A stretch of 64,000 bases of DNA from Phylloscopus collybita (GCA_027886175.1 JAJNNQ010000010.1:4188001-4252000); one strand, 5' to 3'; positions 1 to 12,800 are shown, counted from the first letter of the stretch. Notes: generated by a model from the sequence alone, not told the origin. Translations and numbers: made by a program.

Positions 1-2129
1 CAGATTTGTCTGGACTGTTTTGGTGGTGCTTTTGCACTTGTTTATAGCAAACATTCATATGGTTATTTCTATCTTGCATGCTCGCAAAAAGCAACTTTAA
101 ATTTGTTTTTCACGATCATTCGCCCTTGGAAGCTGACGATACAAGTTGCTATATGCTCACCCAGCTGGTGGAAGAAGATCAGGTGACTCAAATGGCAGAG
201 CTCCTGGCACAAATAACAAATTTTAAAGGCAACTAGGGAGAAGGAAATTTACCACAAGTGCATCTCTTATGTGGAATTTGAATGAAATCTGACAGTGTTT
301 GCAGATATCTCCCTCGGAGAAAAAGGTGGGATGGGCCAGATAAATCAGCCACTGCAATTTTTCCAGATTGCCTGTCCCCTCAGGTCTAACCCACTGGACA
401 ATCCTTGGAGGTTTTGTGAACCATTGCAAGGCTCTGAAACAGACTCAGACTTGGGTCGAGTAGAAAGCCGAATCCAGGATTACCACAGCCAGAAAAAGGG
501 GGTTTGCTGGAGAATTCTCACCTCAATAAAAAATAAGAAGGACTTGAGGTGGTTTTGACGGGAATCTGCTGGATCCCAGTGCACCAAGGCTGGCAGACTG
601 TCCTGTCTGCTTCCAAAGAGGAAGGCTTTAGAGCCAGCTGCTGCTCCAGTGTTTCATTACCCATAGCTAAAAGTTTTACCTAGGGAATGATTCAGATGCC
701 AAAACAGGGATCTCCACTGCCATCTAAAATCTCTTACCATACTTCACCAAATCTGGAGCCTCATCTCAGTGGGAAAAAGCCTCCCACAGGTCCCTTAGTA
801 TATTTGTCAGCCTGCCTTGGATGTCCTTGGGTCCCTAAATTGACAGTAAATATTTATATGCAGGCACCTGAGTATTCCCCCTAACCTGAATCCTTCTTGT
901 TACACTTTCTAGCCTAGCCAGTAGCACTTTGGAGGGCAGATTTTTTTCCATCTTTCATCTTTTAAATTTCTGAACACCCTCAGTTAAAACGACTGTGCTC
1001 ATTTGGTCTCTTTCTACAGGTCAGAGCTTTGCTGTCTCTCTAAACCTGTCCCCAGCCAGCGCTGCATGGGCTGCAGGTCACCCAGGAGTCTGGCAGGCAG
1101 AACTCCCTCTTGTATGTGCTAAAGTCACTTTTGCTTTGTCCACAGCATCATAACAGTATTCCCTTCTCTTTAATTTGGGATCTGCCCAGCTACTCACAAA
1201 CTTTAATGAGGAACCACCACTTTCCTTGACTCACTCTGCATTTGTGCACCTTGCTCCTGCTCAGACCTGGACTGTGAAACTGCCCATAGGGACTGGCACA
1301 CTGTTTCCCCCCACCCCACCTCCAGCTTATCAATAACTCTTTGAATTTCTCTCCTTCTTTCCAGTGAGCTTGCTGCCCTCCCCAGCCCCCGTGCTCTGAG
1401 CAGTTTAATGCACAAATTCTTTATTTCACCGACTTTAACGAACACGGTCCGAGGACAGAGCCCAGGGGACCCTGCTCAGTATCACTTTTCATTTTGACCC
1501 CTGATACATTACCTCTGCAATCCCCATGCTTCAGATATGCTTTTCTACATGGTCCTTTCATCCACTTGCCCCTCTCAGAGAGGAATTTTCCTGGAGATTT
1601 GGGGTGTGGTGGAAAGGCACAGTTTTCAAAGCCACAGGTCACTTTACCCTAGCAGACGATCTGCCTGTTTATTTCCCCTCTCCCATTGAATTCCTTTGTG
1701 CTGGTGCCCTGTGCATAAAGGCAATATGAATAACCCTGAGCCATGTGGAGGGGGAGGTTTCTGTGACTCACACTACCATGCTTTTTTCTTCCCCCTTTGG
1801 TGCTCTATTTCCTAGTGCATGTCCTCACTCCTGGCTCTCACCACAAAAGGCAGCAACAATCAACCAAACCTCCAAGTGAGTAATCTGCTCACAAAGAGCC
1901 CTTTGAGCACACAAAGTAGTTGCAGGAGGAAACGTCCCACTGGGGAACCAGGTGGACAGCAAACATTCGCTTTCCATTACAAATGAGTTCAAGGGAAATG
2001 GAGGCACCCCAGCATGGGATGCCAAATCCGTATCCAAAGCTGCTTCCCACCATCCACGCTAAACGTGCTTCCCTTTCTGTCGCTCCCCATCTCCCCTCCT
2101 TGTTTACAAACACGTTTACAAGTACTTGA
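1..2129. other. Non-coding stretch, nothing recognised
   Basis: No repeat, RNA gene or coding exon was recognised here. Open frames on both strands are short (under 90 codons), lack recognisable domains and overlap one another, as expected by chance. The sequence is mixed in composition with few CpGs. It could hold diverged old repeats or weakly constrained DNA that cannot be seen without an alignment. Confidence 0.6.
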
Positions 2130-2300
2130 TAGGTGACCTTATTTACTTAGTAACCTGTGGATTCATTTATCTTGAAATTAGCAGGTAATGAACTGGAAAC
2201 CCTCAACAACCCTCCCACTAATTAACATGATAATAAGATTGTTTTGCTACAGAGGTACAATTAGCATGTATGAGCTAGAGGGGGAGAAAGATCAATAAAA
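2130..2300. promoter_or_regulatory. Candidate conserved non-coding element, TAAT-rich
   Basis: The block carries several homeodomain-type TAAT/ATTA cores in a short space: AATTAGCAGGTAATGAA near 2177, CTAATTAACATGATAATAAG near 2218 and ACAATTAGCATG near 2258. It lacks the simple-sequence look of ordinary AT-rich DNA. This density is typical of developmental enhancers in vertebrate gene deserts. The enhancer reading is an inference from composition only; no conservation data were available. Confidence 0.3.
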
Positions 2301-2705
2301 TGTCTGAAGGGTACTAGGAACCAGTCTCCAGAAGAGAACAAAAGAAAAGAGCTTTATGGGGTTACAACAGCAGCAACGACTTACAGACCTGGTGCTTTAA
2401 AGATATCCAGAGCAGTGGTCCTCTTGCCACTAGATTGCCTGAAAGCAGGCTGGGAGGAGCTACCTGTATCTCATCCTGCTTACCATTCAGAATAGATTAG
2501 GGATGTATCAAGAGTATTCCAGTCAAAAGGTTAAAATTTGTGGATGGGGAAAAAAAAATAAAGTTTGGGAAAAGTCCAAAATATATATGTGGCATGTGTG
2601 CATAAACCAACGCAGGTGTTATGTGGTGAAAGGGTGATCTAGAGTCTTTTAGTGCCCATAATCATGAAAAAGGGCTCCAGCACTTTGTGCTGAGAAGCCC
2701 CTCTT

Positions 2706-2782
2706 TGCCATTCAATTGACTTCAAGGAGATTACTTGGGTTAGTAATGCTTAAAGATAAATCTTTGCAGGATCATGCCTTTA
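2706..2782. repeat. Remnant of an old sauropsid palindromic repeat (half element)
   Basis: The order of segments is: CATTCAATTGACTTCAAGG, then TTAGTAATGCTTAAAGATAA, then CTTTGCAGGATCATGCC. From memory this follows the right half of a palindromic non-autonomous repeat frequent in turtle, crocodile and bird DNA, whose core reads like CATTGACTTCAATGGG and whose end reads like GCTTAAGTGCTTTGCAGGATC. Only one arm is present here. I do not know its database name. Confidence 0.4.
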
Positions 2783-5700
2783 CACAGGGAACTGGATCGG
2801 AAATGGTGACAAAAAAAATTGCAAAAGAGTTTTAATGGGCTCTTTTGGCTAAGTCAGATCAGACTGAGTGAAGGGAGTTAGGGAGAGCTCACGTGAGAGG
2901 GTGATGTGCAGTTAGAGATCCAACTTTGAATGCCAGGGATATCTGTCTCCTAAAATTCCTGGTTAGCAAAGAGAAAGGTGCACCAAAGCAGGGCTACTCC
3001 TTTCCAGAGCAAGGAATATGAAGGAAATGGAAGGATTTTTTCCTCTCCTACATTCATAGCTGCTTGTCTGAAAATGTATTTCCATCTACATGGACTGGAT
3101 CCATGGCTGTGTTGAGAGAGGAGAGAAGAGATGCACATCTGAGGTGTAGGATATGGACAGAGGCAAACAGAATTTAATGGGCTAATGGGGAAGAAAGAGT
3201 ATTGGGCTACAATCATGTTAGTCTCTCTATATATGAGTAAATCTGTGTGTGAGTAAATCCACACCTAAATACTGAGAATAATGTATAAACTAAGTGTTGA
3301 AAATAAAGTTTAAACCAGCTCTCCAGCACTTGGTGCAAGTGATGTCAAGCTGAAGAGCCAGCAACCTGTGTTAGTGCCCTTTTATTCAGGTACTACTGGA
3401 TAAACAAGGAACTCGGTCTTTCAGCTTGAAGGAGCTTGGTTTAAAGCTCTTCAGGTCTTAGTTAAGTTCAGCCTTTTTTGTAAGTTCCCATAGGTATTGG
3501 CTCCTCTTCACGAAGCCATATTTTGCCCCAGATGACTTGGGAAATGAGATCATTCACAGTTGCTTGACGTAAATGAGAGGTGCTGAAGGCTCAAATCTGC
3601 CCCCAAGCTCTTTCCCTCACATCTGGCTTAACCCCACATCTGTCCTCCCCATCTGTACTGACGCCTTCTGTCACCTCCCGGAGCTTACACTGCGCAGCAC
3701 ATTTCAGCACAGAAACTGAAGAGGAATTTGGGACAGTCGTGTGTCTGGAATACAAGTCTTCAGGTACCACTGACAACCCCCGAGAATATTTTACCATGCG
3801 TGTGTGATTTTTGAGTGAATGTTATTCATCAGTCATTTGAGCTCGCAGAATATTGTCTGATGGCATTCTTTGGAGTGCGAAAGAGGAAGGAAAACTATTA
3901 ATTACTTTTGATTGACATTTTCCATTTGTGTGTGTGTGTGGAGGGGGGGGTTGTTGTGCATTTTTTTTTTTTCATAGAACCTCAGGTTTGAATTGGGTAA
4001 ACTGACACCTTGCAATCTGATCTGACAGCCCTGCTTTGTGTGGGAGTTTGTACGACTCCAAAATTTCAGCTGTGAGACTTTCTGCGTGAGCAGTCATTTT
4101 ATTAGAAGTTTTGACACCTCTCCTAGCAGGGATCAGTGCCCGCTGTGTGAACGGAAACACCAAAAAGAGCATTGTGTGATGCAGAGAGGGAAGGGAATAA
4201 AAGAACTTCTGTACCCAGTAGATGAAATTAGCTCAGATAAAGATCTTTGAGGACCATCAAAGTAATAATGGTGAGACATTAGGGCCATCCTACTGTAATT
4301 ATTGTCATGGGTTTGTATTATAGTTTGAAAATCACAGATGCCCCACGCAGTTTTGTTGGATTTTGTTTCTCTCTTTGAATCTGCCCGTTTTCTGTGATTT
4401 TGGGTTTAACTGTTAATTATTTTTTCTTGTAAGAGGACGGAACATCTTTGGTCTGTTCCTACTTTTGTGGATTGAAATTTGCCACTGATTTGCTAGTGCC
4501 CAGCTCTGAAACTCTCGTCTGTCCCTGAATGGGATACAAGCAGCAGCCTCAAGTGGCCCAGTGCTCACTGGTACTGTGGATTGTGTCCACTTCTGTTCCA
4601 GCTGAAAGGACAGATGAAAGAAGAACTGAAAAGACACTGTTGACTACAGGATTTTGCATTTCTGAAATAAATAACTTCCCAAGTGTCCTGCATCCATGTG
4701 GGGTGCAGCTGGGTAGAGGGAGTTGCTCAAGTGAAAAACACACCCAGCAGAGACAGGCTGAAGTAAACAATGTGAAATGCAGGGATGTGGATCAGAAGTG
4801 CAAAGGGGCTGCACCTCAAGAGACTGATGCAGGCCTGGGAGTAACGCACAGACAGCCCCTGCAAACCCTCTCTTATTGTTTTTACTTTGTCCACCTTAGC
4901 TAAAAGGTTGTTTTTGTGTTTGCTTGAACATGATCTTGTGTGGGAAAGTCAGGAGAATTAGTTACATCTGAAATTTCCTGTCTTTCTGCCGTGTCTCTGA
5001 CATACCCTTCCCATTAACTGGGGGCTTTTTGGACAAATTTTGAACAGGGGAAATGCAAAACAAACCATGATTCATTGTGGAAACTAGACTGAGGGTTTTG
5101 TGGGGAGAAAGCAGGCTGACTTTTTTTCCTGCTCCCACTCACCTGCCCTCAGCTAGGTTGATAAATACCTGTGAAGCATTTGCTCGAAAAGTTCCTAGGA
5201 GTTCATTGTAATGAGCAATCCTTCTGGCCTAGATTTGTATCTTCCTTGAGAATAGGTGTAATTTTAGATCTGCTTTGCAAGCTCTTTTTTTTCTTTTCCC
5301 CCTTTTCTTTCCAATACTCCTCAGTACAATAGGAATCTTGTCCCATGGTGTGAAGCCCCTGCAGAGTTATAAAATTGTGTCACCTTCCCTGCCTCCCTTA
5401 TAAGTTACTCTAAGTGACACTATTAAAAAGAAAAACCACAGGATCTCCTGGGATCAAAACAATGTCCTGTTGTTATCTTAACACAACTCCGTTTGGCTTT
5501 TTTGGCTTTTACCTTTCATTTCCTACAGCTCCGTGCAAGCAGAGCTTGCCTTGCATTGTGCTCCATTCCATGCATGCATTTTCTCAGAGAAGATGCTTTT
5601 ATTTCTGAAGGATATGCTGGGTGGCCAGAGGTTTCAGATTTCTTCAGCAGGGATTCATCTCTTCCAGGAAGGGGGAGGATGGAGTGAACAGGCCAGCGGA

Positions 5701-6932
5701 GAAACTTTCATCTCTGTGCAAGAAGGGAGGAGAGACTTAGATGCTCATCACTTCCTCAGACGAAGATTTAAGCTCAAGTATTAACTAATAAACTCCCTAT
5801 CCCATAGGAGTTGAGACACGGGGGTGTGGGGGAGGGAATGGATTGAACATGTGCGAGTTTCCCACTTTGAGCAGGAGTTTTGGTGGCCTGGAAAATGTAA
5901 TGTGTTTTCCCTTGCAGATGCTCTGGAGTGTGACTCACAAGCCTTTGCGGCTCAGACAGCTTTGCAGAATGAGCTACCAGCAACCTCTTTGTCCTTCAGG
6001 TTACAACACTGAGTAAACTCAAGGTAACTCATTCCTCAGAGCAATCAGCCATTGTCAGTAAGTCGCTGCAATTGGTGTTTTCACACTTTTTTTACCCATC
6101 TGTTAACAACAACAGAAGTTACCTATGCACGATCAGGTGTAAAACCCCAGCTCCAGAAAGCACCCACATTTTACACACCCTGAAGTCTACTTGCATGTGT
6201 GATATGTCAAGTCACATTTTCTATGTTAAACATTCCTGTAATCTGATTTTGTAGCTCAAAGATCCTGCTATTATACATTATTATAACTTGGGGATGAAAC
6301 TCTTCCTAATACTACCTTGCACTTATTGTTTTTGACCCAAAAGCCCACAAAGTGCCTGATGAATGCTAAATGGTTTTACCAGAGACCCTGGAGGTCATGA
6401 ATTATAGTTATATTCATTTTGCACACATGCTAAGTGGGGGTTTCAGTAGTTTGTACTAGAGCCTGTGGTGACTTGCTGGAGTCAAGTGGAGTGAAGTAGA
6501 GATAAGCCTCAAAGTTTTCTGTTAACCTACAAAATTTCCCTGTGAGACATCTAATGTGAGCCATTCAGCTCATGTACTTGGGGACCGGCCATGGAGCAAA
6601 GAACTAATTTTCTCGGGAAAAGAAAGTTTATTTTTTCCCAATTTTCTTATGAGAGACCTGCAATGACATAGCTAAGAGTCTGTCAGCACCCTGGAGCTGC
6701 ACAAAGCTGCCCAGCATTCCCTTGATCCCATCCCTCAGTGCCTGTTCAGCACTGCTCTTTTTGTGAGGAATGCACTGAGTTGTGAGCAGGAGCAGCTGCC
6801 AAAATTAGGTGCAAAAGGGTCTTTGAAATGAGAAGGAGAAGGCAGGCTCAGCACTATTTGCACTTTGGGTGTTGAGATGAGGTTTTCAGACCTGGAAGGA
6901 GAAGAGCTGTAGAACTGCAGCATCCCCTATTT
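2783..6932. other. Non-coding stretch with a short GT/G/T simple-sequence patch
   Basis: No gene or dispersed repeat was recognised. The one simple-sequence patch is a GT run at 3928-3940, followed by eight G at 3943-3950 and a T run at 3961-3972. The open frames include 124 codons at 4529-4903 plus and 104 codons at 2950-3264 minus. None resembles a known protein, and none is flanked by a convincing splice-site pair. Confidence 0.55.
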
Positions 6933-7160
6933 TCATGGAATCACAGAGTGAGTTTGGTTTGGAAGGGACTTGAAAGATCATCTGGGCCCAACCCATCTGC
7001 CAGGGATGGTGCATCCACAGCTTCTCTGGGCTACCTGCTTCAGTGTCTCACCACTCTCTGAGTAAAAAACATCCTACCATCTAATCTAAACTAATTCTGT
7101 CTTCTTTTAGCTTAAAACCATTCCCCTTGTTCTATCACAGTCTGTAAAAAGTCTCTCTCT

Positions 7161-7216
<56 letters not shown>

Positions 7217-7275
7217 GTACTGGAAGGCCACAGTAAGATCTGCCCAGAGTCTTCTCATCTCCGTACTGAACAAAT
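6933..7275 (-). mobile_element. CR1 LINE 3' fragment interrupted by a poly-T run
   Basis: On the plus strand it starts with the complement of the CR1 3' end (TCATGGAATCACAGAG, then TTGGTTTGGAAGGGACTTGA). It continues through the familiar untranslated region: ATCATCTGGGCCCAACCC, CTGCCAGGGATGGTGCATCC, AACTAATTCTGTCTTC and CATTCCCCTTGTTCTATCAC. After a pure T run at 7164-7215 the CR1 match resumes with GGTACTGGAAGGCCACAGTA and CTTCTCATCTCCGTACTGAA. The element is therefore antisense, 5'-truncated and lacks any reverse-transcriptase coding sequence. CR1 is the dominant LINE of birds, so this also identifies the host group. Confidence 0.9.
7164..7215. repeat. Poly-T homopolymer, 52 T, inside a CR1 copy
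   Basis: An uninterrupted run of 52 T, preceded by a CTCTCTCT patch, sits exactly where the CR1 minus-strand sequence normally has a short pyrimidine-rich segment. CR1 sequence flanks it on both sides, so it is an internal expansion or insertion and not a terminal tail. Length in an assembly is unreliable for such runs. Confidence 0.9.
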
Positions 7276-8454
7276 CCACCTTTTTGTCTGGATGTGTTGT
7301 CCAGATACTGGAAAAGGCAACAACCTGAAGAAACAGTTTCTTGCAGGCAATCTCATCTCTTCTTGTTACAGAGAGTTTTACCCTCCTAATTTCCAGTGGT
7401 CACTGGAAATCCTTGCTGTCCTGGGCAGTTGCTGGCTCCTGGCTGGACACCACCATGTCAGACCAGCCTTTGCAGCAGCCAAGGCAGAGAGGGGAGCACA
7501 GTCTGGCCTCCTGTTTGCACACAAAATCTTATCTTGGTATGTGTCTCTACCATTGTCCCTTTTACCTTTCTGTGACATTTCTGAATGTTTTGAGGGTTTT
7601 TTTATTTTTTTTTATTGTTTATTTTAATTAAACATGACTAAACAATGATTCTCTGAGTGGGAATCATTCTTCCTAATAACCACAGTGTGCATGCTAACTA
7701 TAGTAAAAATAAATCTTGTCTCTGACTAGTTAAAAATTGCAGTGATTTGTTGATGCTTTTTACCTGTCACTAGTAAGATATAAATATAAATAAGTAGAAT
7801 TACATTTAAAATATCCATCACTTCACATATGGAGAGTGGCAATGAGTGGGCTGTAATAATAAAATATACTTTATAAGTGTCATAATCATTCAGACACCAG
7901 GAACTTATAAGCCACAGATCTGACGTTCAGATGATGAATTGTGATTTTGTTTTAAAAGCCAGACATGTCAACTCCATGTGCATATTGGGAATTGTAGTTC
8001 AAGTGACCTCTGCTAAAACGCTGACCTCAACAATGACTTTGTTTTACATTTCCCAGAAACTTTTTAAAGTAGGTGTGATACTTTCCAAATGCAGTTGTTG
8101 CACTAATGCTCATATAAAGTAATTTAAAATATATTTGACACCTTTGTTGTGCTCATATATTATATGGCACAGAAAATGAGATTCAGTGAATGGCTTAAAA
8201 TTAATTCCAGTTTGGGGTTTTGGTAACATCGTAAACCCCTTGAGGTTCACCTGTTTGACATATGATATCACTGATAAGATGATATTCTTCTACAACTCTA
8301 CAGCTCATCCATTCTTGCATGCAATAAATAAATACATTAGGTATACATACGGATGAGTGTTTGTATTGGTGCATATGAAAGTGGATTAGAAAACACTCAA
8401 GGGAGACTCCATGGACTGCAGGGATCTTAAAGCTGATGGAGGAAGGTTGATTCA
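7276..8454. other. Non-coding stretch, AT-rich, nothing recognised
   Basis: The region between the CR1 copy and the MIR-like remnant is AT-rich, with several TATA/ATAAATAAATA patches (for example 7780-7815 and 8320-8345). The 137-codon plus-strand frame at 7214-7627 begins inside the CR1 and poly-T sequence and is not a gene candidate. No RNA gene or exon is visible. Confidence 0.55.
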
Positions 8455-8532
8455 GTGGACTTCAGAGACCTGGATTCTGCTCCCCTCTCTGCTGCAAGTT
8501 CCTCCTGTGTGACCTTGGACATGCTGTTTAAA
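8455..8532 (+). mobile_element. MIR-like CORE-SINE remnant
   Basis: The segment reads GAGACCTGGATTCTGCTCCC, CTCTGCTGCAAGTTCCTC and CTGTGTGACCTTGGACATG. This follows the core of the amniote MIR/CORE-SINE family in the same orientation (acctgggttct, ctctgcca, then tgtgtgaccttgggcaag). The tRNA-derived head and the LINE-like tail are not clearly visible. MIR elements are tRNA-derived, RNA-polymerase-III-type SINEs long inactive in birds, so heavy decay is expected. Confidence 0.6.
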
Positions 8533-8535
8533 CCC

Positions 8536-8655
8536 AAATCCTAAAAGTATTTGGTCTCTTGATTCCTGACGAGGTGCCTGATTCATGCTGATTTCAGCAG
8601 GAATTTAAGATCTGAAAGGGAACTGAGCACTAAAATCCCTCCAAAGATCAGGGTT
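8536..8655. repeat. Possible decayed palindromic repeat
   Basis: The segment opens with AAATCCTAAAAGTATTTGG, holds a core CTGATTTCAGCAGGAATTTA near 8588, and ends with CCAAAGATCAGGG. This order loosely resembles another sauropsid palindromic family with AATCCTCAAAGGTATTT at its ends and a TGAAATCAATGGGAG core. The match is patchy and the name unknown. It directly follows the MIR-like remnant, so the two could also be parts of one composite old insertion. Confidence 0.25.
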
Positions 8656-9239
8656 AAGTTTCTCGGGGGCTTAACCAAGATGGAGATCCTGCTATTTCAC
8701 AGGGACTTGGCTTGGCTGAGAGCATAAAGGATCATAAGGCAGCATGGTCCTGGTAGTTGTACAAATGTGTGAAGTGCTGTTTCTGATTCCCTATGAATAG
8801 CTGCATGCACTGTATAGATGTAATTATAGTCATATCAAATGAAAACACAATTAAGTTCCAGAATTGGAGCTGATTGGCATAACAAAGCTGAGATTTACTG
8901 CTTCCTTCACCAGACCAGCGCAGGTTCTAACACAAATCATGCCTCTTAGCCTTCAATTTGATAAACTTTCAGCTATTTTGACATGTAGAGCCAACTGCAG
9001 CCTACTCCATCCTGACAAAAAGAGCCTAACAAATGGATTTTCAGTCACCCACTGAACAGAGCTAGATGACAGATCTACATGAAATCCTTTTTGGAGAGAA
9101 GGCAGCCTTTTAACTTGATTGATGAAATTATATCTAAATCTAGTAGATTTGGGACTTCAAAGGCATTTTTGCCTACTTAGGGCATCCCAGATGAAGGGAG
9201 TATGCTATTTGTACCAAACTCCCATGCTCAAGTGGTTTG

Positions 9240-9480
9240 CAAATTGACCCCTTTGTAATAGGTTAAAGGTTCCGCGCAAGATAACGGTGGTTCATTTTGA
9301 TTAATTATGTCAGGGAATTAATGTATGATTACTAACTTTTAGCAGACCCTGCTCTTTCTGACCTCGAGCTGCTTGTTTGTGTGGCTGGTTGTAATTTTCG
9401 ACCAATGGGTTACGAGAGGTCACTGTGTGGTCAGCATATTTTAAACAAAGAAAAGGGGGGGGTGGGGAAGGGGGAGCAGA
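9240..9480. promoter_or_regulatory. Candidate conserved non-coding element
   Basis: The block has unusual complexity for its surroundings. It includes TTCCGCGCAAGATAACGG near 9270, paired homeodomain-like sites (TAATTA at 9302-9307, then GAATTAATGTATGATTACTA), a CCAAT box at 9402-9406, and AGGTCACTGTGTGGTCA near 9418, which gives two nuclear-receptor-like half-sites. CpGs survive at several points despite the CpG-poor background. No open frame fits the block. I read it as a distal regulatory element; this is inference without an alignment. Confidence 0.4.
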
Positions 9481-9724
9481 GAAACAGCAACCTCAGATCA
9501 GAGTGGGTGGACTACAGTTTACTGGCCTGACAGGGGAGATTTGTTGAGTGTTTTAACAGTAGATTTTTATACATTTACCCTTTCCAATAAAATATTCTTC
9601 TGAAGAGCTAAGAGAGTGGCCTGGAAAGATGTTGGGAGGATAATTTAACAGTTGAATGTTAAGCCCATAATTGCACTTCATACTGGTTTCAATAGTAGAG
9701 AACCTTGTTAAAAAATAAATTGGT

Positions 9725-9860
9725 CAGTGTTGTGTTTAGCGCTTGGATTGGCTGGGAGTGAGGCTGAAAGCTTCTGATTAAGCCAATGCCTGGGAAATGC
9801 TGCTTACAAATTTCTTAACCAATCACTGAGGGGATAGCAAAGGTTGATAAAACAAGGGTT
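9725..9860. promoter_or_regulatory. CCAAT-box cluster, candidate NF-Y-bound element
   Basis: Three CCAAT pentamers lie in a row: ATTGG at 9747-9751 (minus strand), CCAAT at 9783-9787 and CCAAT at 9819-9823. Start-to-start spacing is exactly 36 bp both times. NF-Y binds CCAAT, and multiple NF-Y sites in promoters are often spaced by about three helical turns, so the phasing is suggestive. No TATA box, CpG island or transcript start is evident next to it, so a promoter is not established. Confidence 0.4.
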
Positions 9861-12800
9861 TGTGGGGATTGAGCTACATTTCATATTTTAAACCCTTGGC
9901 TGAGTATGTGAAGCCACCTGAGAGCTTCTAAAGACTAGAAAGGAAATATGTGAGACCCAATCCTGTACAAATCTCAGCCCGCTGAATCAACTGTATTCAC
10001 TGTGTTCAGCATGGTATTGAATGGAATTGCTCATGCTGAAAGAGGAGACTGTGCCTAGGTCTTCACAGGACATTAGCTATACTATGAAAATCATGGGTAG
10101 ATGAAGGGTGTAGGAGCCTTAAATTCCTCCAGTCCTTGCACAAATGTGTGGTCTGTTTCTGGCAGAGATCTGCAGACAGCAGGGTATCAGCAGGTACTTT
10201 TAAAGCAACTAAAGCAGGACTTGAGTTTGAGAGCTGCTGCATGCTAAGAGCCATTGAAACCCAGGATGTTTATCACTTGTGAAAATCAAGTAATATTGCA
10301 GGGCCTAAATGGACATAAAATTAAGCAACCAACAGCAAATGTTAAAAGAAAATTGCTATTATCTTACCTGGGTCTCACTCCTCTGTTAAAAATGGGTCTA
10401 AAATGCCATTGTTGTTTATAGGAACACCGAGAGGCTTTTCATTCATGTTGGCACTGTGCTTTATGGTCCTTAGATGAAAGGCACTACTGATGCTTAAAGA
10501 ATGATTATTATTGTAATACTTACTCTAAGAACAATAGGCACATTTGTTTTATTTTCCACCAAGCCCCTTCAAACACCAGGGTGTCCAATTAAGAATAAAG
10601 GCTGGGACTTTGATGAAACTTTTCCAGTTTGTTTTGGAAACTCCAATTTTGCTGTGCTGTTGGTTGTACCTCTTCGCCTACATGGGGTTTTGTATTTGGC
10701 TTTGGATTTCCTTCATTTTGTTATTCCTTGCAAAAATGTGCTCTTGCCAAACTGTCTTTTGCATTTTAAGTGAGAACACTATAAACAAGTTTTGTAAGAG
10801 GAGAAACAGATATTATCTGAATAAAAATGTGTGGTGTCAGTTGGGCCAGGAAAGTACATTTAGACCTAAAAAGATGTGAAAATTTTAGGGAGGAAGAATT
10901 TGAAGGAATAAAAGAGATGGGAAAGGTAAGGATAGTGAATATGTTGATAATACTGTGTACAGACTTAGACATAGAAGTGGCGTCAAAGGAAAAGAGAAGA
11001 TAAAGAAAAGAGAAAAAGAAACATTTGAAGTTTTTATATATTTACACATAAATATATGTCTGTTATGGTTTGCTAGAATTGCCTAGGTCTTCTGAAAATC
11101 GCCCCATACAAAAAGGAAGACAAGCAATAAGGCTCAATAAGATTTGTTTTACAGGCAGTGGGAAAACAAATCTCAGACAGGACTTGAAGGCTGAGCTGTT
11201 ATAATCAGTTGGCAGAGAACTGATCATTGCTGATTGCCCTGCAGCTTTTTCCAGCCAACCCACGCTAAGCATAATTCAAACTGGTGTCTTTTGCCACTTA
11301 GCAAAGAAAGGAAAAGCTTATGCCAGGCTGAGAATTCCTTAATCCAGTGTCCTGTTCACAGAGGCAGCAAGGAACTGATACTTTAGGCATCCTGACCCTA
11401 CTCCATGTGTGACAACCAGAAATTCAGTTTCCTGGTCCCTGCTTTGACTATTAGTTGCAATTGCCTCTTGAGCTCTTAATTTAGTGGAAAGTCTCACAGC
11501 TGCTGTCAGAGCATGGATGCCACTATTATTTACTTAGTAATTTTGCAGTAGGGTTGGGGATGTCAGGCAGATCATTGTACACACATTTAATAAATTACAA
11601 TCCCGCCTCAAATTATTTCCAATCAAAACTGTTGATTCAGGGAAGTGCTTGTACATATGTGCTCTTCCAGGAATCACAAAAGCACGAGTTAATTTGCTGT
11701 CATAGATGTCGTAGATGAGAACTTCTTCCAGTGCTCTGTGTCCAGGATTAGGTCCTGAGCTGAAATCATAACAAGCTCTGGGAAAATAAAGTAGCAGAAG
11801 TAAGGATTTTGGGATGTACTAGCAGCGTTGGAACACTTTCAGCAGGGTTTTATAAGAAAATGAGATTTATGCAATCGTGTTTTCTGTCAATGTACCAGTA
11901 ATAACACTTAAACTTGGACAATTTTAACCACCCTTGGCAGAAGGATGGGCAGCTCTGGATTAAACATAGGTCTGTGGGCAGAAACACAAGCCTGCAGTTT
12001 ATCCAGTTCCCAAAATGCCTCCAGTGCTGGAGCTTTCATGGTAGCCAGCTGCTCGCGGTGGAGCGCTGGGGTAAAACAACACAGGCACAACCATGCTTTT
12101 AGCCACACAAGCACCTACCCTGCAGAAAGGTCAAATATCAGGTTTTAGAAATTCCACTTCCCAGGGAACCACTGGCATATTTGTTCCTGAGCATAAGGGA
12201 GTGAGTTTTTCAGCCCTTTGAAAAGTGAGGGAAACTTGGTGCTGCTTCCTATGGAGAAAGGATCATACCCTGTTACACAGCCTATAGGGACAGAAAATAT
12301 TTGTTTCCTTTGCTAATAAGGGAAAATAAAGCAAATTAGAAGCAACAATCTTTGGGTCTGGCAGAGAATATGCCAGGTATTAGTTACTTTTTACATGTTT
12401 GTACATCAGAGACTTGCATTTTCCTGCTCCTGTGTGTGCCTGGGGTTTTGGTGCTTGTACATGCTCTGATTAAAGACCAATTCTGAACAATGCTCTTTAA
12501 TTTAATGATCTTAATAAGCACATGGGGGGATTGTCTTTACTGTATAGACACAAACAATGCTACATGCTTCAACATGAAACATAATTAGGGTGTGCAGTAA
12601 AATAACGGGGTGAGGGGGAAGGGGACATTTTTTAAAAAATGAGCACAGAGGTGACTTCCAACAAAACTTCAAAACCAGCTTGGCTAACAATGAACATAGC
12701 CCCATTCTTTTTAATCATCAACAAAATCTATCACACATGTTCTTTCAAGTAAAGTTTATTAGAAAGAAATTGCTACTAGAGAACCACATGTGAGCTCTGA

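Noticed and set aside
10501..10879. Two overlapping hydrophobic open frames that might suggest membrane proteins
   Set aside because: T-rich plus-strand DNA translates to Phe/Leu/Cys-rich sequence in any frame. The two frames overlap each other, and there is no start or splice context.
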